Origin: NORP309 sp045107085
GTDB lineage: Bacteria > Pseudomonadota > Gammaproteobacteria > Xanthomonadales > Marinicellaceae
Length of the DNA: 63,989 nucleotides
Direction of reading: 5' to 3'
Assembly: GCA_045107085.1 (NCBI GenBank)
Contig: JBGCFT010000062.1
Span: 1 to 63,989, forward strand
Notes under the pieces: model-generated
Told to the model about the DNA's origin: nothing
The model's database searches: none
Seen by the model: the letters and a program-made list of their open reading frames with translations, nothing else
Program-made: the position numbers and the translations under genes
Shown: piece after piece, positions 1-9,249 of the stretch
How positions within the stretch are numbered: position 1 is the first letter of the stretch
Layout: the number at the start of each line of letters is the position of its first letter

Positions 1-1
1 T

Positions 2-259
2 ACTGACGAATCATGTGAAAAATGCCATGATGGTTTTGATGTGCTTCAACGCTTAAATGCTGACCCATTAGAAAGATGTCCAGAATGTGGAAATCTAGTC
101 ACAAAAGTCATTTCAGCACCCAATGTGGTTTCTGGAAAAGCTCACCTTACCACTGATAAAACCGCAGAGAAAAAAGGTTTCACCAAATACAAACGGGCTG
201 GCAAAGGCGTGTACGAAAAAACCGCAGGAAAAGGACCAAAATATATTTCCGGTGATTGA
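2..259 (+). CDS. FmdB-type zinc-ribbon protein, 5' end missing
   Basis: Partial gene. The reading frame is open from the first bases of the window, so the true start lies upstream. Two Cys pairs (CEKC, then CPEC about 25 residues later) followed by a basic, low-complexity tail match the small FmdB/regulatory zinc-ribbon family, whose members begin just ahead of the first Cys pair and run to about 70-110 residues. The family function is not well established; some members are called putative regulators. The gene is convergent with rsmA, with only 9 bp between the two stops and no obvious terminator hairpin. Any start read at the internal GTG at position 41 would cut off the first Cys pair, so I reject it. 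Confidence 0.75.
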   Translation, partial: TDESCEKCHDGFDVLQRLNADPLERCPECGNLVTKVISAPNVVSGKAHLTTDKTAEKKGFTKYKRAGKGVYEKTAGKGPKYISGD

Positions 260-268
260 ATCGATTAA

Positions 269-1027
269 CTAAAGTGAATTTGTAATGTTAACGTAATCTT
301 GCACTGTTAATGTTTCAGGCCTGGCTTTTGGATCTATGTTAAGCTCAATCAATTGTTCTTCATTGATTGTTTTCTTTAAATTATTCTTTATGGTTTTACG
401 CCGTTGCCCAAATGCTTGCTTAACCAAAGCTTCAAGTGATGATAAATTAACTTTTTCTGGATTTTCTCTTGTCGTCAGTCGAATGATTTGTGAATCAATC
501 TTTGGTCGTGGATCAAAGGCTTCAGGTGGTACCACAAATAATTCCTCACATTCAAAAGCATACTGTAACATCACGCTGAGTCGGCCATAGGCTTTAATTC
601 CAACAGGCGCACAAATTCTTTTGACGACTTCTTTTTGTAGCATAAAAACCATGTCTGATATTTTGCTTGATTGGTATAGAAAACTTATTAATAAGGGTGT
701 TGATATATTGTAAGGAAGATTACCAATAATACGGGTGTGCTCATTCTTTAATTGTAACAATAGTGCATCAATGTGGTGGATTTTTACATGGGATTTATTT
801 TGAAATTTTTGTTGAAGCTTAGGCACCAAATCATTGTCTATTTCAATTAAATTTAAATCATCAGAATATTCTACCAAATGCTCAGTTAATGCGGCATGTC
901 CTGGACCTATCTCAAATATTTCTTGACCTTTTTGTGGATTGAACGCATTGATGATTCTTTCAATCACAGATTGATCTTGGAGAAAGTTTTGACCAAATTT
1001 TTTCTTGGCTCTTAGTTTTTCAGACAT
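269..1027 (-). CDS. rsmA: 16S rRNA adenine(1518/1519)-N6-dimethyltransferase
   Basis: RsmA (KsgA) dimethylates two adjacent adenines in the helix 45 loop of 16S rRNA, a late step of 30S assembly. The N-terminal KKKFGQNFL segment (residues 8-16), SAM-binding motif I (EIGPGHAALT, 39-48) and the catalytic NLPYN motif (103-107) are all present, and the 252-residue length is close to the usual 260-275. It is the last gene of the lptD-surA-pdxA-rsmA unit and overlaps the end of pdxA by 8 nt, which suggests translational coupling. The apaG and apaH genes that follow in E. coli are absent here. Confidence 0.97.
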   Translation of the reverse strand: MSEKLRAKKKFGQNFLQDQSVIERIINAFNPQKGQEIFEIGPGHAALTEHLVEYSDDLNLIEIDNDLVPKLQQKFQNKSHVKIHHIDALLLQLKNEHTRIIGNLPYNISTPLLISFLYQSSKISDMVFMLQKEVVKRICAPVGIKAYGRLSVMLQYAFECEELFVVPPEAFDPRPKIDSQIIRLTTRENPEKVNLSSLEALVKQAFGQRRKTIKNNLKKTINEEQLIELNIDPKARPETLTVQDYVNITNSL

Positions 1028-1976
1028 GAGTAATCAGCTCTCTGGTTAGATTAATGGCTTCAAGCAAGCTATCCGCAGAAGCCATATTCTGGCCTGCGAT
1101 ATCCAGTGCTGTTCCATGGTCTACGCTGGTTCGAATAAATGGCAAACCTAATGTAATATTAACTGATTTACCAAAACCTGCATATTTTAAAGGCGCTAAA
1201 CCTTGGTCATGGTACATGGCCAACACCGCATCATAATTTTTTAATTTATCTGTGGTAAACAATGTATCTGCAGGAATAGAACCATATACTTTGTGCCCAT
1301 TGTCTTGAAAGGTTTTGATGACAGGATTTATGGTGTCAATTTCTTCCATGCCAAGATAACCATCTTCTCCAGCATGGGGATTCAATCCACATACCGCAAT
1401 TCTTGGGCTTGTCATGCCAAATTTAGATTGCATGTCTTTGATGACAATATCTAAGGTGGTGGACAATGATTCTTCTGTAATGTAATTGGCAACATCCTTC
1501 AGCGGTACATGAGTAGTAGCTAAGGCCACTCGCATGTGTTGATTCAATAGCATCATGACCACTTTTTTTGTTTCACTCAAAGCCGCTAAATATTCAGTAT
1601 GACCAGAAAAATTTAAACCAGAGTCATTGATAATTCCTTTGTGCAATGGGCAGGTCACCATGGCTGCATATTTTCCTTGCATACATCCGTTGGCTGCATG
1701 ATCTAGCAAATCTAATACATATTGTGCATTGGCAACATTAAGTTGGCCTAATTGTACTGATGAATTGACAGGGATATTGTGACAATTTAATTGGATTTTA
1801 TTGTTCTCTGAACAATTGACAGAAATAGGCAAATTAAATTGCTCAATATGTTCTTGAAGTAAGTTCTCATCTCCAATAATAATACAATTTTGTAATTGGT
1901 TATTTTGGGCAAGTTGACACACAAGCTCAACACCAATACCTGCTGGTTCTCCTAATGTAATGGCAATATTTGTCAT
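1020..1976 (-). CDS. pdxA: 4-hydroxythreonine-4-phosphate dehydrogenase
   Basis: PdxA carries out the NAD-dependent oxidation of 4-phosphohydroxy-L-threonine in the DXP-dependent branch of pyridoxal 5'-phosphate synthesis. The N-terminal TLGEPAGIG segment is the family hallmark. The metal-ligand histidines lie in SGHTEYL (H126), NPHAGE (H201) and MYHDQG (H256), and the C-terminal SVDHGTA motif is intact. The length, 318 residues, is normal. It sits between surA and rsmA as in enterobacteria. A strong hairpin separates it from surA, so part of its transcription may come from a separate start or from read-through. Confidence 0.97.
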   Translation of the reverse strand: MTNIAITLGEPAGIGVELVCQLAQNNQLQNCIIIGDENLLQEHIEQFNLPISVNCSENNKIQLNCHNIPVNSSVQLGQLNVANAQYVLDLLDHAANGCMQGKYAAMVTCPLHKGIINDSGLNFSGHTEYLAALSETKKVVMMLLNQHMRVALATTHVPLKDVANYITEESLSTTLDIVIKDMQSKFGMTSPRIAVCGLNPHAGEDGYLGMEEIDTINPVIKTFQDNGHKVYGSIPADTLFTTDKLKNYDAVLAMYHDQGLAPLKYAGFGKSVNITLGLPFIRTSVDHGTALDIAGQNMASADSLLEAINLTRELITHV

Positions 1977-1996
1977 GATTATCTTCTTCTAAAATA

Positions 1997-2023
1997 AAAA
2001 CACGGCTTCAGATGCCGTGTTTT
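1997..2023 (-). terminator. Intrinsic terminator between surA and pdxA
   Basis: A 10-bp perfect inverted repeat (AAAACACGGC / GCCGTGTTTT) with a 7-nt loop. Read on the minus strand it follows the surA stop and ends in a T-rich tract (TTTTATTTT). The A/T flanks make it look bidirectional. It probably attenuates rather than blocks transcription into pdxA. Confidence 0.75.
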
Positions 2024-2048
2024 TTAACAAGCTTGAATTTATAATGTT

Positions 2049-3323
2049 TTATAAACGTATTTCAACAAAGGCCTCTGCGCGAATGTCCCTGATCCATTTA
2101 TCCACTTCTTCAGTCACTTTTCTTGACCGGATGGTTTGTTCTGCTTGTGCTCTTTTTAAATCTTCACTGATATCAGTTTCACGTTGTCCAATTTTTTGAA
2201 TAAGGTGCCAGCCTGATTGGGTTTGAAAAGGACTAGAAATTTCTCCATCCTCTAATTCTATGAGTACGTCCGCAATATTTTTTCCGAAGTCATACAATTG
2301 AAACCATCCCAAATCTCCACCTAACGGAGCAGAACTGACATCATCTGATTTTTCTTCAGCCATTTTTGAAAACTCTTCACCTTCTTGAATTTGATTGGCA
2401 ATTTCATTAATAACATCCATTCCTTGAGCTGGTGTCATCAGCTCTGTATTTTCAATCATGATATGCTTTGCGTTATATTGTGTGATCATTTTTGTAGTTT
2501 GTTTTCTCTTATCACTTAATCGAATGATATGGAAACCACTGCCACTTCTGATGGGATAAGTGTATTCTCCTATTGCCATAGATTTTATCTGATCTGAAAA
2601 AAGTGTTGGCAATTCATTTGCTACTCTCCAGCCCAAATCTCCACCATCCAATGCTTTTTGACCATCAGAGAATTTTGTTGCCAATATTGAAAAAGTTTCT
2701 CCTTTTTCAAGATCACTGTGTATTTTTGCAACTTTTTGCTCAGCAGCTTTGACTGTTTCAACATCAGCATTTGCATCTAATGATACCAAAATATGCCCCA
2801 GTCTTACTTCGCTTTCAGTTAAATTATTGTCCGCTAAAAACAACGAAATTTCATGATCGCTGACTGTCACATTTTGATTGGCCAGACCATTTCTGATTTT
2901 TTCTGTTTTTAATTCTTTGTGCATATCATTTCGAAAATCTGCAAAACTTAAACCGTCATTTTCAATGGCCATTTGCATTTGTTGTAGATTGAGGTTGTTT
3001 TTACCTGCAACTTGAGACAAGGCAGCATCTACATCGGCCTCAGAAACGCGCACACCAGCTTGGTCTGCTTTCTGTAGTTGTAATTCAATAATGATTAATC
3101 TTTCTAATACTTGTTTGTCTAACACTGACTTTGGAGGCAGTTGAGTTCCATTGGCATTAAATTGAGCCACTATATTTTCAACAGCTCTGTCTAACTCACT
3201 TCTGAGTATAACGCCTTCTTCAACAACTGCGACGACTTCGTCTAATAATTGTTCTTGAGCTTTGACAGATGTCACAAAAGCACTCTGTAAAAATAATAGC
3301 AATAATATCGATAATTTGTTCAT
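2049..3323 (-). CDS. surA: Periplasmic chaperone and peptidyl-prolyl isomerase SurA
   Basis: SurA escorts unfolded outer-membrane proteins, including LptD, across the periplasm to the BAM complex. A signal peptide ends near residue 22 (SVKA-QEQ). It is followed by the N-terminal chaperone domain and two parvulin-type PPIase domains at roughly 170-270 and 285-385 (each with a GGDLGW segment), then a short C-terminal helix. The length of 424 residues matches the family (428 in E. coli). The start lies 3 nt after the lptD stop, so the chaperone is co-expressed with one of its main clients. Confidence 0.96.
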   Translation of the reverse strand: MNKLSILLLLFLQSAFVTSVKAQEQLLDEVVAVVEEGVILRSELDRAVENIVAQFNANGTQLPPKSVLDKQVLERLIIIELQLQKADQAGVRVSEADVDAALSQVAGKNNLNLQQMQMAIENDGLSFADFRNDMHKELKTEKIRNGLANQNVTVSDHEISLFLADNNLTESEVRLGHILVSLDANADVETVKAAEQKVAKIHSDLEKGETFSILATKFSDGQKALDGGDLGWRVANELPTLFSDQIKSMAIGEYTYPIRSGSGFHIIRLSDKRKQTTKMITQYNAKHIMIENTELMTPAQGMDVINEIANQIQEGEEFSKMAEEKSDDVSSAPLGGDLGWFQLYDFGKNIADVLIELEDGEISSPFQTQSGWHLIQKIGQRETDISEDLKRAQAEQTIRSRKVTEEVDKWIRDIRAEAFVEIRL

Positions 3324-3326
3324 GTT

Positions 3327-5504
3327 TTAAAATTCCTCTGAATATCCCAGAATTGATTGTTTTAATAAGCGTCTTGGATTTCTTCCTAATGACCCAAGTC
3401 CATCAAATTGTAGTTCAAAAAATACTCCATTGTTAACATCACCTTGTTCATTGATAACGTATCGTCTGGCAACCAATCGTGTTGCCCAACAACAATTTTT
3501 GTGTTCATAACCAGCAATGGCTTCAATTGTTTTACTTTCGTCTATTGAATAGTTCCATCTGGCAATAATTCGATTGTTAGTACCAATGGGTAGGACAACA
3601 GATGAATCCAACTGTTCAATTTTACCTCTTCTAAAGCGGTAGGCGAAGTTAAATAATGAATTATTCTTGCCTTTGTGTTGAAATTTCAGCAGTGCACGTT
3701 CTGATTTATCAATCTCTGTGTCCCAATGAACGCTCATGGTAGCACGCCAATTCCGGTAAAAATAATTCAACTCAGTAATAATAGGTGATGAATTCGCCGT
3801 TTCAATAGAGTCATCTAATTGGACTCTTCTGTCTTCAAAATAATTAATCTGTCCGACAGTGAAGTTCCATTTTTCTATTCCACTTTCATTAAAGTGCCTT
3901 TGGGTTAAGCCAATTGAAAGTTGATTAGCATCAGATTGCCTGTCTGCTCCTGAAAAAGCATTAGATTGATAAAGAAGACCTGAACCAAAAGTGAGTTCAT
4001 GCGTATCAAATAATGGAATATTTTGTTGCTCTTCATAGGGTACATTCAAATAGAAAAGTCTTGGTTCCAGAGTGTTCAAGCTGCCATCTTCAAACTGTTT
4101 TTCAAAGCTTAATGAATAATCTAAAGTTAGGATTGGTAATGAACGACTCTCTTCTAATGCTTTTATTTCACTAAATTGAGTGTCAGAATAACTCCAATTA
4201 GTATACCGATAAGCTAGTTTTGGTGTAAATCTTGAATAGCTATTTTGAAAAGTTTTTTCAATATAAGGTATTGTATCCAACCGAGAAGCTGTTATCGAAT
4301 CTTCTCTGTATAGGTTTGACCAACTCGTGTCTACACCATAATTTAAAGAACTGGTATAACTATTATTAAACCAAGAATAATTTATTGAGGGCAGAGATTG
4401 ATAAGGTTGAGCATTCAATGTAATGCTTTCACTTAAAATTTGATAATCATTAATACTGGCTTTAAATAACCAATTATCGCTAAAACCATTAACATTGAGA
4501 TAAGAGTAAAGGTAAGCTTGGGAAGTATCATTAATGGAATTTCCAAAATCTTCAAAATAGTTATCATCAGAGACATTAGTAATGTGCGAATTAACTGACC
4601 ATTGACCATTTAACTTATGGTTATGTTTGAAGTCTAAAAATCTTCTATTGGCATCGTCTTTTCTATCTGAGGGCAAATAATCCGTTAATAATTCACCACG
4701 ATAACTTTTTCCTAAATACCTGTATTCAATTCCTAGCATGGCTCCTCGTTTACTGAAATATCTGGGTGTCAATGTGGCATCCATATTTTCTTTAATATTT
4801 ATGTAATAAGGAGCAGCAATTTCAAATCCATTATTTGAAGAGTTTCCAATATCAGGAATCAAAAAACCTGTTTCTCTCTGGTCATTAAGAGGAATTTTCG
4901 CATAAGGTAAATAAAGTATAGGGACGCCTTTGAAATTAAGAGACATTTTTCTGAATACACCCGTTTGTGTTTCTTGATTCAAATCAGCACTTTCAGCTTT
5001 TATATACCAATCCTGATTTTCAATTGGGCATGTTGAATATGTGAGTCCCGTGAGTTGCGTACTCGTATCATCTGCGATCATTTTCTCAGCAACACCATTG
5101 GCATTGCTATTTAATATTTGGTATTGAGCCTTGTTTATAATAGCAGTTTCTTGATCAAGATTCACTGAAGCAGATTTGGCATTAATGTTTTGCTTACCAT
5201 CTGTGAAGAAAAGTGGTGTTTTAATTTCTATTGTTTGATTTTTATCGCTATAAAACAATTCTTGAGTTGAGATTTTTTTTTCATATAAGTTAATGCACAC
5301 TTCTCCACCTATTTTTAACAAGCCTTGCTCAATTGGCAAATAGTATTCTGCATCGATGGTTGGAAAATCTGAACTTTGAGAGTTGTTAATACAATAATCA
5401 ATTTTCTTATTTTGAGTGTGAGTGTTGGCCTCTGAATCAGATGAATTAACAAGAAAAAACACAGTTAGGAATATTTGACCACATAAAATTTTTGTTCTAA
5501 GCAT
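3327..5504 (-). CDS. lptD: LPS-assembly outer-membrane protein LptD
   Basis: LptD, with the lipoprotein LptE, inserts lipopolysaccharide into the outer leaflet of the outer membrane. A signal peptide (about residues 1-26) is followed by an OstA-type periplasmic domain (about 45-200) and a long beta-barrel. Cysteines expected for the two inter-domain disulfides are present: C38 and C159 in the N-terminal part and an adjacent C671-C672 pair near the C-terminus; C70 is an extra N-terminal cysteine. The length of 725 residues is a little shorter than in E. coli (784). It is the first gene of the unit; the 180-bp gap upstream, shared with the divergent YegP-like gene, should hold its promoter. Confidence 0.95.
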   Translation of the reverse strand: MLRTKILCGQIFLTVFFLVNSSDSEANTHTQNKKIDYCINNSQSSDFPTIDAEYYLPIEQGLLKIGGEVCINLYEKKISTQELFYSDKNQTIEIKTPLFFTDGKQNINAKSASVNLDQETAIINKAQYQILNSNANGVAEKMIADDTSTQLTGLTYSTCPIENQDWYIKAESADLNQETQTGVFRKMSLNFKGVPILYLPYAKIPLNDQRETGFLIPDIGNSSNNGFEIAAPYYINIKENMDATLTPRYFSKRGAMLGIEYRYLGKSYRGELLTDYLPSDRKDDANRRFLDFKHNHKLNGQWSVNSHITNVSDDNYFEDFGNSINDTSQAYLYSYLNVNGFSDNWLFKASINDYQILSESITLNAQPYQSLPSINYSWFNNSYTSSLNYGVDTSWSNLYREDSITASRLDTIPYIEKTFQNSYSRFTPKLAYRYTNWSYSDTQFSEIKALEESRSLPILTLDYSLSFEKQFEDGSLNTLEPRLFYLNVPYEEQQNIPLFDTHELTFGSGLLYQSNAFSGADRQSDANQLSIGLTQRHFNESGIEKWNFTVGQINYFEDRRVQLDDSIETANSSPIITELNYFYRNWRATMSVHWDTEIDKSERALLKFQHKGKNNSLFNFAYRFRRGKIEQLDSSVVLPIGTNNRIIARWNYSIDESKTIEAIAGYEHKNCCWATRLVARRYVINEQGDVNNGVFFELQFDGLGSLGRNPRRLLKQSILGYSEEF

Positions 5505-5683
5505 TATAAACTTTTGTTAAATAATAGTTTTAGCATTTTACAACAGCAGTAACATATTTTAAAATGAGTAATGAATAATGTCTGATGTTATTTCGCATTT
5601 CTGACGATATTACTAATTTTTTAACAATCTCAATATTTTTATTGGGGTGAGTTTACGTTTTTTAATTTTAAGAGGAAATAATT

Positions 5684-6016
5684 ATGGCTGGTAAATTTGT
5701 AATCACTAAAGGCAAAGATGCAAAAGACTACTTTGTATTAAAAGCAGGCAATGGCGAAGTAATACTTCAATCACAAGGATATAAATCTGCTTCGGGCTGT
5801 GAAAATGGTGTTGAGTCTGTTAGAACAAACTCTCAAGATGAATCTAAATTTGAATGTAGAGAGGCCAAAGATGGGCGTACTTATTTTGTGTTAAAAGCCA
5901 ATAATGGCCAAGAAATAGGACGTTCACAATTATACAAAACGCAAAGTGGTTGTGATAACGGCCAAGCATCAGTTGCAAAAAATGCACCAGATGCTGTTTT
6001 GGTTGATGAAAGATAA
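5684..6016 (+). CDS. YegP-like DUF1508 tandem-repeat protein
   Basis: A 110-residue protein made of two copies of the DUF1508/YegP repeat (about residues 5-50 and 57-100). Each has the pattern YFVLKA-x-NG-x-x-I-x-x-SQ-x-Y-x-x-x-x-GC-x-NG. The family is widespread, cytoplasmic and of unclear role; E. coli YegP has the same two-repeat layout. A strong ribosome site (AGAGGAAA) stands 5-6 nt before the ATG, and the gene has its own terminator, so it is probably an independent, well-translated unit. It has no signal peptide. Confidence 0.9.
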   Translation: MAGKFVITKGKDAKDYFVLKAGNGEVILQSQGYKSASGCENGVESVRTNSQDESKFECREAKDGRTYFVLKANNGQEIGRSQLYKTQSGCDNGQASVAKNAPDAVLVDER

Positions 6017-6042
6017 TCAGTTAATTAAACTGTAATGACTAC

Positions 6043-6073
6043 AAGAGCGTATAATGTTTACGCTCTTTTTTTT
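6043..6073 (+). terminator. Intrinsic terminator after the YegP-like gene
   Basis: A 9-bp stem (AAGAGCGTA / TACGCTCTT) with a 7-nt loop, followed directly by a run of T. It starts 26 bp after the stop codon. Confidence 0.9.
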
Positions 6074-6088
6074 GGACGTAATTAATAA

Positions 6089-6826
6089 ATGAATTGGTAT
6101 AACGACGATACTTTATGGGAAAATTTTTATGACTGTATGTTTGATCATGAAAGTTTTAAATTGGCTCAAATTCAATCTCAAGAATTAATGACCTTGATTG
6201 ACAAACCCATTCAAACCATATTAGATATGGGCTGTGGTCCAGGACGCCACTGTTTGGCGCTATCAAAAATGGGATACAAAGTCACAGGAATAGACAGCAG
6301 TGCCTTTTTACTAGAAAAAGCCAAAAAAAAAGCCCATTCATTGGGACTGAAATGCCAATTTGAGTTACAAGACATGTTGAACTATCAAGCCAAAAATCCC
6401 CATGACTTAATTATAAATATGTTTAATTCTTTTGGTTATTTTGATAGCCAGAGCAAAAATCAAGCTTTTGTCAATAATTGCTATAACAATCTATCCAGTC
6501 AAGGAACACTTGTCATTGATACTGTCGGTAAAGAAACTCTAGCAAGACAAATAGAACCAGTGCATTTAACAGAATACCCAAATGGTGACATAAGAATTGA
6601 ACGGCCTTTGTTAACAGATAATATGCAAATTTTTTCTAATGAATGGATTCTCATTAAAGGTAAAAGTGCGTTTCGTCGCAATTATCAACATTACGTTTAC
6701 ACACCCATTGAACTACGAGAAATGTGCTTAAAAGCTGGTTTCAATGAAATAGAAGTTTATGGCTCTTTAAGCGGCGATGCTTATGAATTGGACTCAGATC
6801 GGTTGGTTATTGTTGCTCAGAAATAA
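6089..6826 (+). CDS. Class I SAM-dependent methyltransferase
   Basis: A cytoplasmic methyltransferase of 245 residues. Motif I is DMGCGPGRH at 46-54, followed by GIDSS at the end of beta-2 and a motif IV-like segment (DLIINMFNSFGYF) near residue 110. The arrangement resembles the Methyltransf_25/11-type small-molecule methyltransferases. The substrate cannot be read from the sequence. The 3' end overlaps the convergent M48 peptidase gene by 20 bp, so the two transcripts would be complementary at their ends. Confidence 0.85.
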   Translation: MNWYNDDTLWENFYDCMFDHESFKLAQIQSQELMTLIDKPIQTILDMGCGPGRHCLALSKMGYKVTGIDSSAFLLEKAKKKAHSLGLKCQFELQDMLNYQAKNPHDLIINMFNSFGYFDSQSKNQAFVNNCYNNLSSQGTLVIDTVGKETLARQIEPVHLTEYPNGDIRIERPLLTDNMQIFSNEWILIKGKSAFRRNYQHYVYTPIELREMCLKAGFNEIEVYGSLSGDAYELDSDRLVIVAQK

Positions 6827-7454
6827 TTTTTATCGCATCAATTAAAGTCGTATCAATAATTTCGTTTTTATTATTTTTATTGACTCTTTTCAGCGGTTTT
6901 ATGTGACTATATGTTTTTTTATTACCGCTAAATTTGACCACTCTTTGCATAAAGAAATAAACCTGATCTGAATCATATCCATATTGCTTCAATGTATTTT
7001 TTGACCACTCATCAGCTTGTGATTCGTGTAATTTATGCATTTTCTTAATCTTAGACTTTGGAAAAAACACGCCTGGATTTTGATATTTTTCTAGCATTTT
7101 ATGATAATGGTTTAATTCAAGATGGGCATTTTCATGAGCAAGAATAGATGCCCATTGGTGTTTGTTCTTTAAAAGTTTCATCATCGATGAAGAAAGGTAT
7201 ACATGACCATTTGCGAGCATAAAAGCATTAATTAAAGGAGTTTGAATAATTTTACATTGCTGGATATTTTTTAATCTCATCTCTTGCGCAATATCCATGC
7301 AATATTTTTCTAATACTGGAGCGTTGATGACATCATATTTATCTAATAATTGTTTTTCATGTAATTGAGCAGTTTCACTGATGATTTCTGCATGAGTTTT
7401 GGCTATTAAGGGCAAGCTAAAACCAAGCAAAATCAATATAAAAATAAAAGGCAT
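6807..7454 (-). CDS. Secreted M48-family zinc metallopeptidase
   Basis: A 215-residue protein with a signal peptide (about 1-18, ending LIAKTHA). The zinc site HENAH is at 107-111 and a third-ligand motif HESQADEW follows (E144, D148); this combination is typical of M48/BepA-like periplasmic peptidases, which act in envelope quality control. It is short compared with BepA and lacks a TPR domain. Its ATG overlaps the stop of the TRAP permease gene by 1 nt (TGATG), so it is translationally coupled to a transporter, an unusual partner. The 3' end overlaps the convergent methyltransferase gene. Confidence 0.85.
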   Translation of the reverse strand: MPFIFILILLGFSLPLIAKTHAEIISETAQLHEKQLLDKYDVINAPVLEKYCMDIAQEMRLKNIQQCKIIQTPLINAFMLANGHVYLSSSMMKLLKNKHQWASILAHENAHLELNHYHKMLEKYQNPGVFFPKSKIKKMHKLHESQADEWSKNTLKQYGYDSDQVYFFMQRVVKFSGNKKTYSHIKPLKRVNKNNKNEIIDTTLIDAIKIISEQQ

Positions 7455-8803
7455 CAGAATTTAACTATATCTGTTAATTGAGGTTGCCAAACCAATAAAA
7501 AAAGCACCATTATCTGAATGATAATAAACGGCATAACACCTTTATAAAGTTGGGCAGATTCAATATCACTGGCTCCTTTAAGATAAAAAAGAGCAAAACC
7601 AAAAGGTGGTGTCAAAAATGATGTTTGTAAATTTATTGCAAACATAATTCCTAGCCAGACAGGATCAAAACCTTGAGACAATAATATGGGACCAACTATT
7701 GGAATGATAACAAATGTAATTTCTATAAAATCTAAGATAAATCCAAGAAAGAACATCACTAACATGACAATCACTAATGCTGTCATTCTTCCCCCTGGAA
7801 GATCAACTAGGAATTGTCGAATAATTTCATCACCGTGAAATCCCTTGAAAACCAAAGAAAATAAAGCAGCTCCTATGAGAATCATAAAAATCATGGCTGT
7901 CACTTTTACAGTTTCTCGGCTAATTTCCATCAAGATGTCTTTGCTGAGCTGTCTTTTTAAATAAGCCAACAATAAAGCTCCTACTGCTCCAACTGAAGCC
8001 GCTTCGGTAGGAGAAGCTATGCCACTGATTATAGAACCTAACACAGCGATAATTAAGATAAAAGGAGGCAATAAAGAAGCCAATATTTTAAGCATTGGTG
8101 TGCTTAATGTGGTTTCCATTGCAGGGGCTTTCTCAGACTTGAATAGGATTATATAGAACCAATATAAGGCGTAACAACCCACTAAAATTAAACCCGGAAC
8201 GATAGCACCAGCAAACAAATCACCAACGGATACTGTTTTTGGAGAGAAAATCCCTGCGTCTAATTGTGATTGTTGATAAGCATTCGAAAGCACATCTCCC
8301 AAGAGAACCAAAACAATAGAAGGCGGAATGATTTGACCTAAAGTTCCAGTCGCACAAATGGTTCCTGCACTCAAAGATTCATCGTATCCATTTTTTTTCA
8401 TAACTGGCAAAGCCAATAAACTTAAGGTAACGACCGTGGCACCGACAATTCCTGTGCTGGCTGCTAACAAAGTACCTACAATTAACAAGGCAAAACCTAA
8501 GCCGCCTTTCGCTCCTCCCAATAAAGCTGCCATGTTTTCAAGTAAAGATTGGGCCAGTTTTGCTTTTTCTAAAACCAAACCCATAAAGACAAATACAGGA
8601 ACAGCCATTAACGTCACATTTGTCATAATGCCATAAACTCTGTTTGGCATTGCCATTAAAAATGCGGCATCAAACCAACCAGCGAACCAACCTATTAAGG
8701 CAAACCACAGAGAGACACCGCCCAAGGTAATTGCCACAGGAAAGCCGATTAATAAAACTAAGGCGACAGTTACAAATAAGCCCAATGCCCACATTGCTTC
8801 CAT
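7454..8803 (-). CDS. TRAP transporter large permease (DctM type)
   Basis: A 449-residue, very hydrophobic protein with about a dozen membrane segments and the DctM-family pattern, including GIVGATVVTLSLLALP and TASPTEAASVG-like segments. TRAP large subunits move organic acids or related solutes in symport with sodium, using a periplasmic binding protein. The start overlaps the small permease stop by 1 nt (TAATG). No DctP-type binding protein gene is in the window, so the substrate is unknown and the partner must be encoded elsewhere. Confidence 0.93.
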   Translation of the reverse strand: MEAMWALGLFVTVALVLLIGFPVAITLGGVSLWFALIGWFAGWFDAAFLMAMPNRVYGIMTNVTLMAVPVFVFMGLVLEKAKLAQSLLENMAALLGGAKGGLGFALLIVGTLLAASTGIVGATVVTLSLLALPVMKKNGYDESLSAGTICATGTLGQIIPPSIVLVLLGDVLSNAYQQSQLDAGIFSPKTVSVGDLFAGAIVPGLILVGCYALYWFYIILFKSEKAPAMETTLSTPMLKILASLLPPFILIIAVLGSIISGIASPTEAASVGAVGALLLAYLKRQLSKDILMEISRETVKVTAMIFMILIGAALFSLVFKGFHGDEIIRQFLVDLPGGRMTALVIVMLVMFFLGFILDFIEITFVIIPIVGPILLSQGFDPVWLGIMFAINLQTSFLTPPFGFALFYLKGASDIESAQLYKGVMPFIIIQIMVLFLLVWQPQLTDIVKF

Positions 8804-9249
8804 TAGTTTTTCCTCAAAATTTTCAAACCTGCATAAATTATCATGCTAATTGGCATCACAATTAATAAGGTTTTTAAACCAAAAACAAAAGGCAATCCAC
8901 CAGAATCGCCTGATCCCTCAAGCTTCATCCATGAAGATAATACATAATTATATGAGATAAAGCACATATAACCAAAAAACGGAATCAGTAATAGAATAGC
9001 ACCCCAAAAATTGACTTGACTTTGTTTTTTGAGATTGAAATTTTGATAAAAAATATCAATTCTGACATGTTTGTCAAAATGAAAAGCATAAACTATGCCC
9101 AACATAAAACATGTTGCATGTAGATAAATCAATAAATCTTGAAGACCTGTAGAAACATAATTAAAAATAAAATTGAGAGAAACAGACAAAAAGCTTAAAG
9201 CAATTAAAGCAAGTATCAATAAGCCTAAAAAATTCCCAAATTTATTCAT
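8803..9249 (-). CDS. TRAP transporter small permease (DctQ type)
   Basis: A 148-residue membrane protein with four predicted hydrophobic segments and the DctQ-like layout (a short acidic/basic loop FDKHVRIDIFYQ after the second helix, which is a family landmark). It pairs with the large permease encoded immediately downstream. First gene of the three-gene unit; the region upstream is the long AT-rich gap, which should contain the promoter, although I could not pick a convincing -35/-10 pair. Confidence 0.9.
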   Translation of the reverse strand: MNKFGNFLGLLILALIALSFLSVSLNFIFNYVSTGLQDLLIYLHATCFMLGIVYAFHFDKHVRIDIFYQNFNLKKQSQVNFWGAILLLIPFFGYMCFISYNYVLSSWMKLEGSGDSGGLPFVFGLKTLLIVMPISMIIYAGLKILRKN

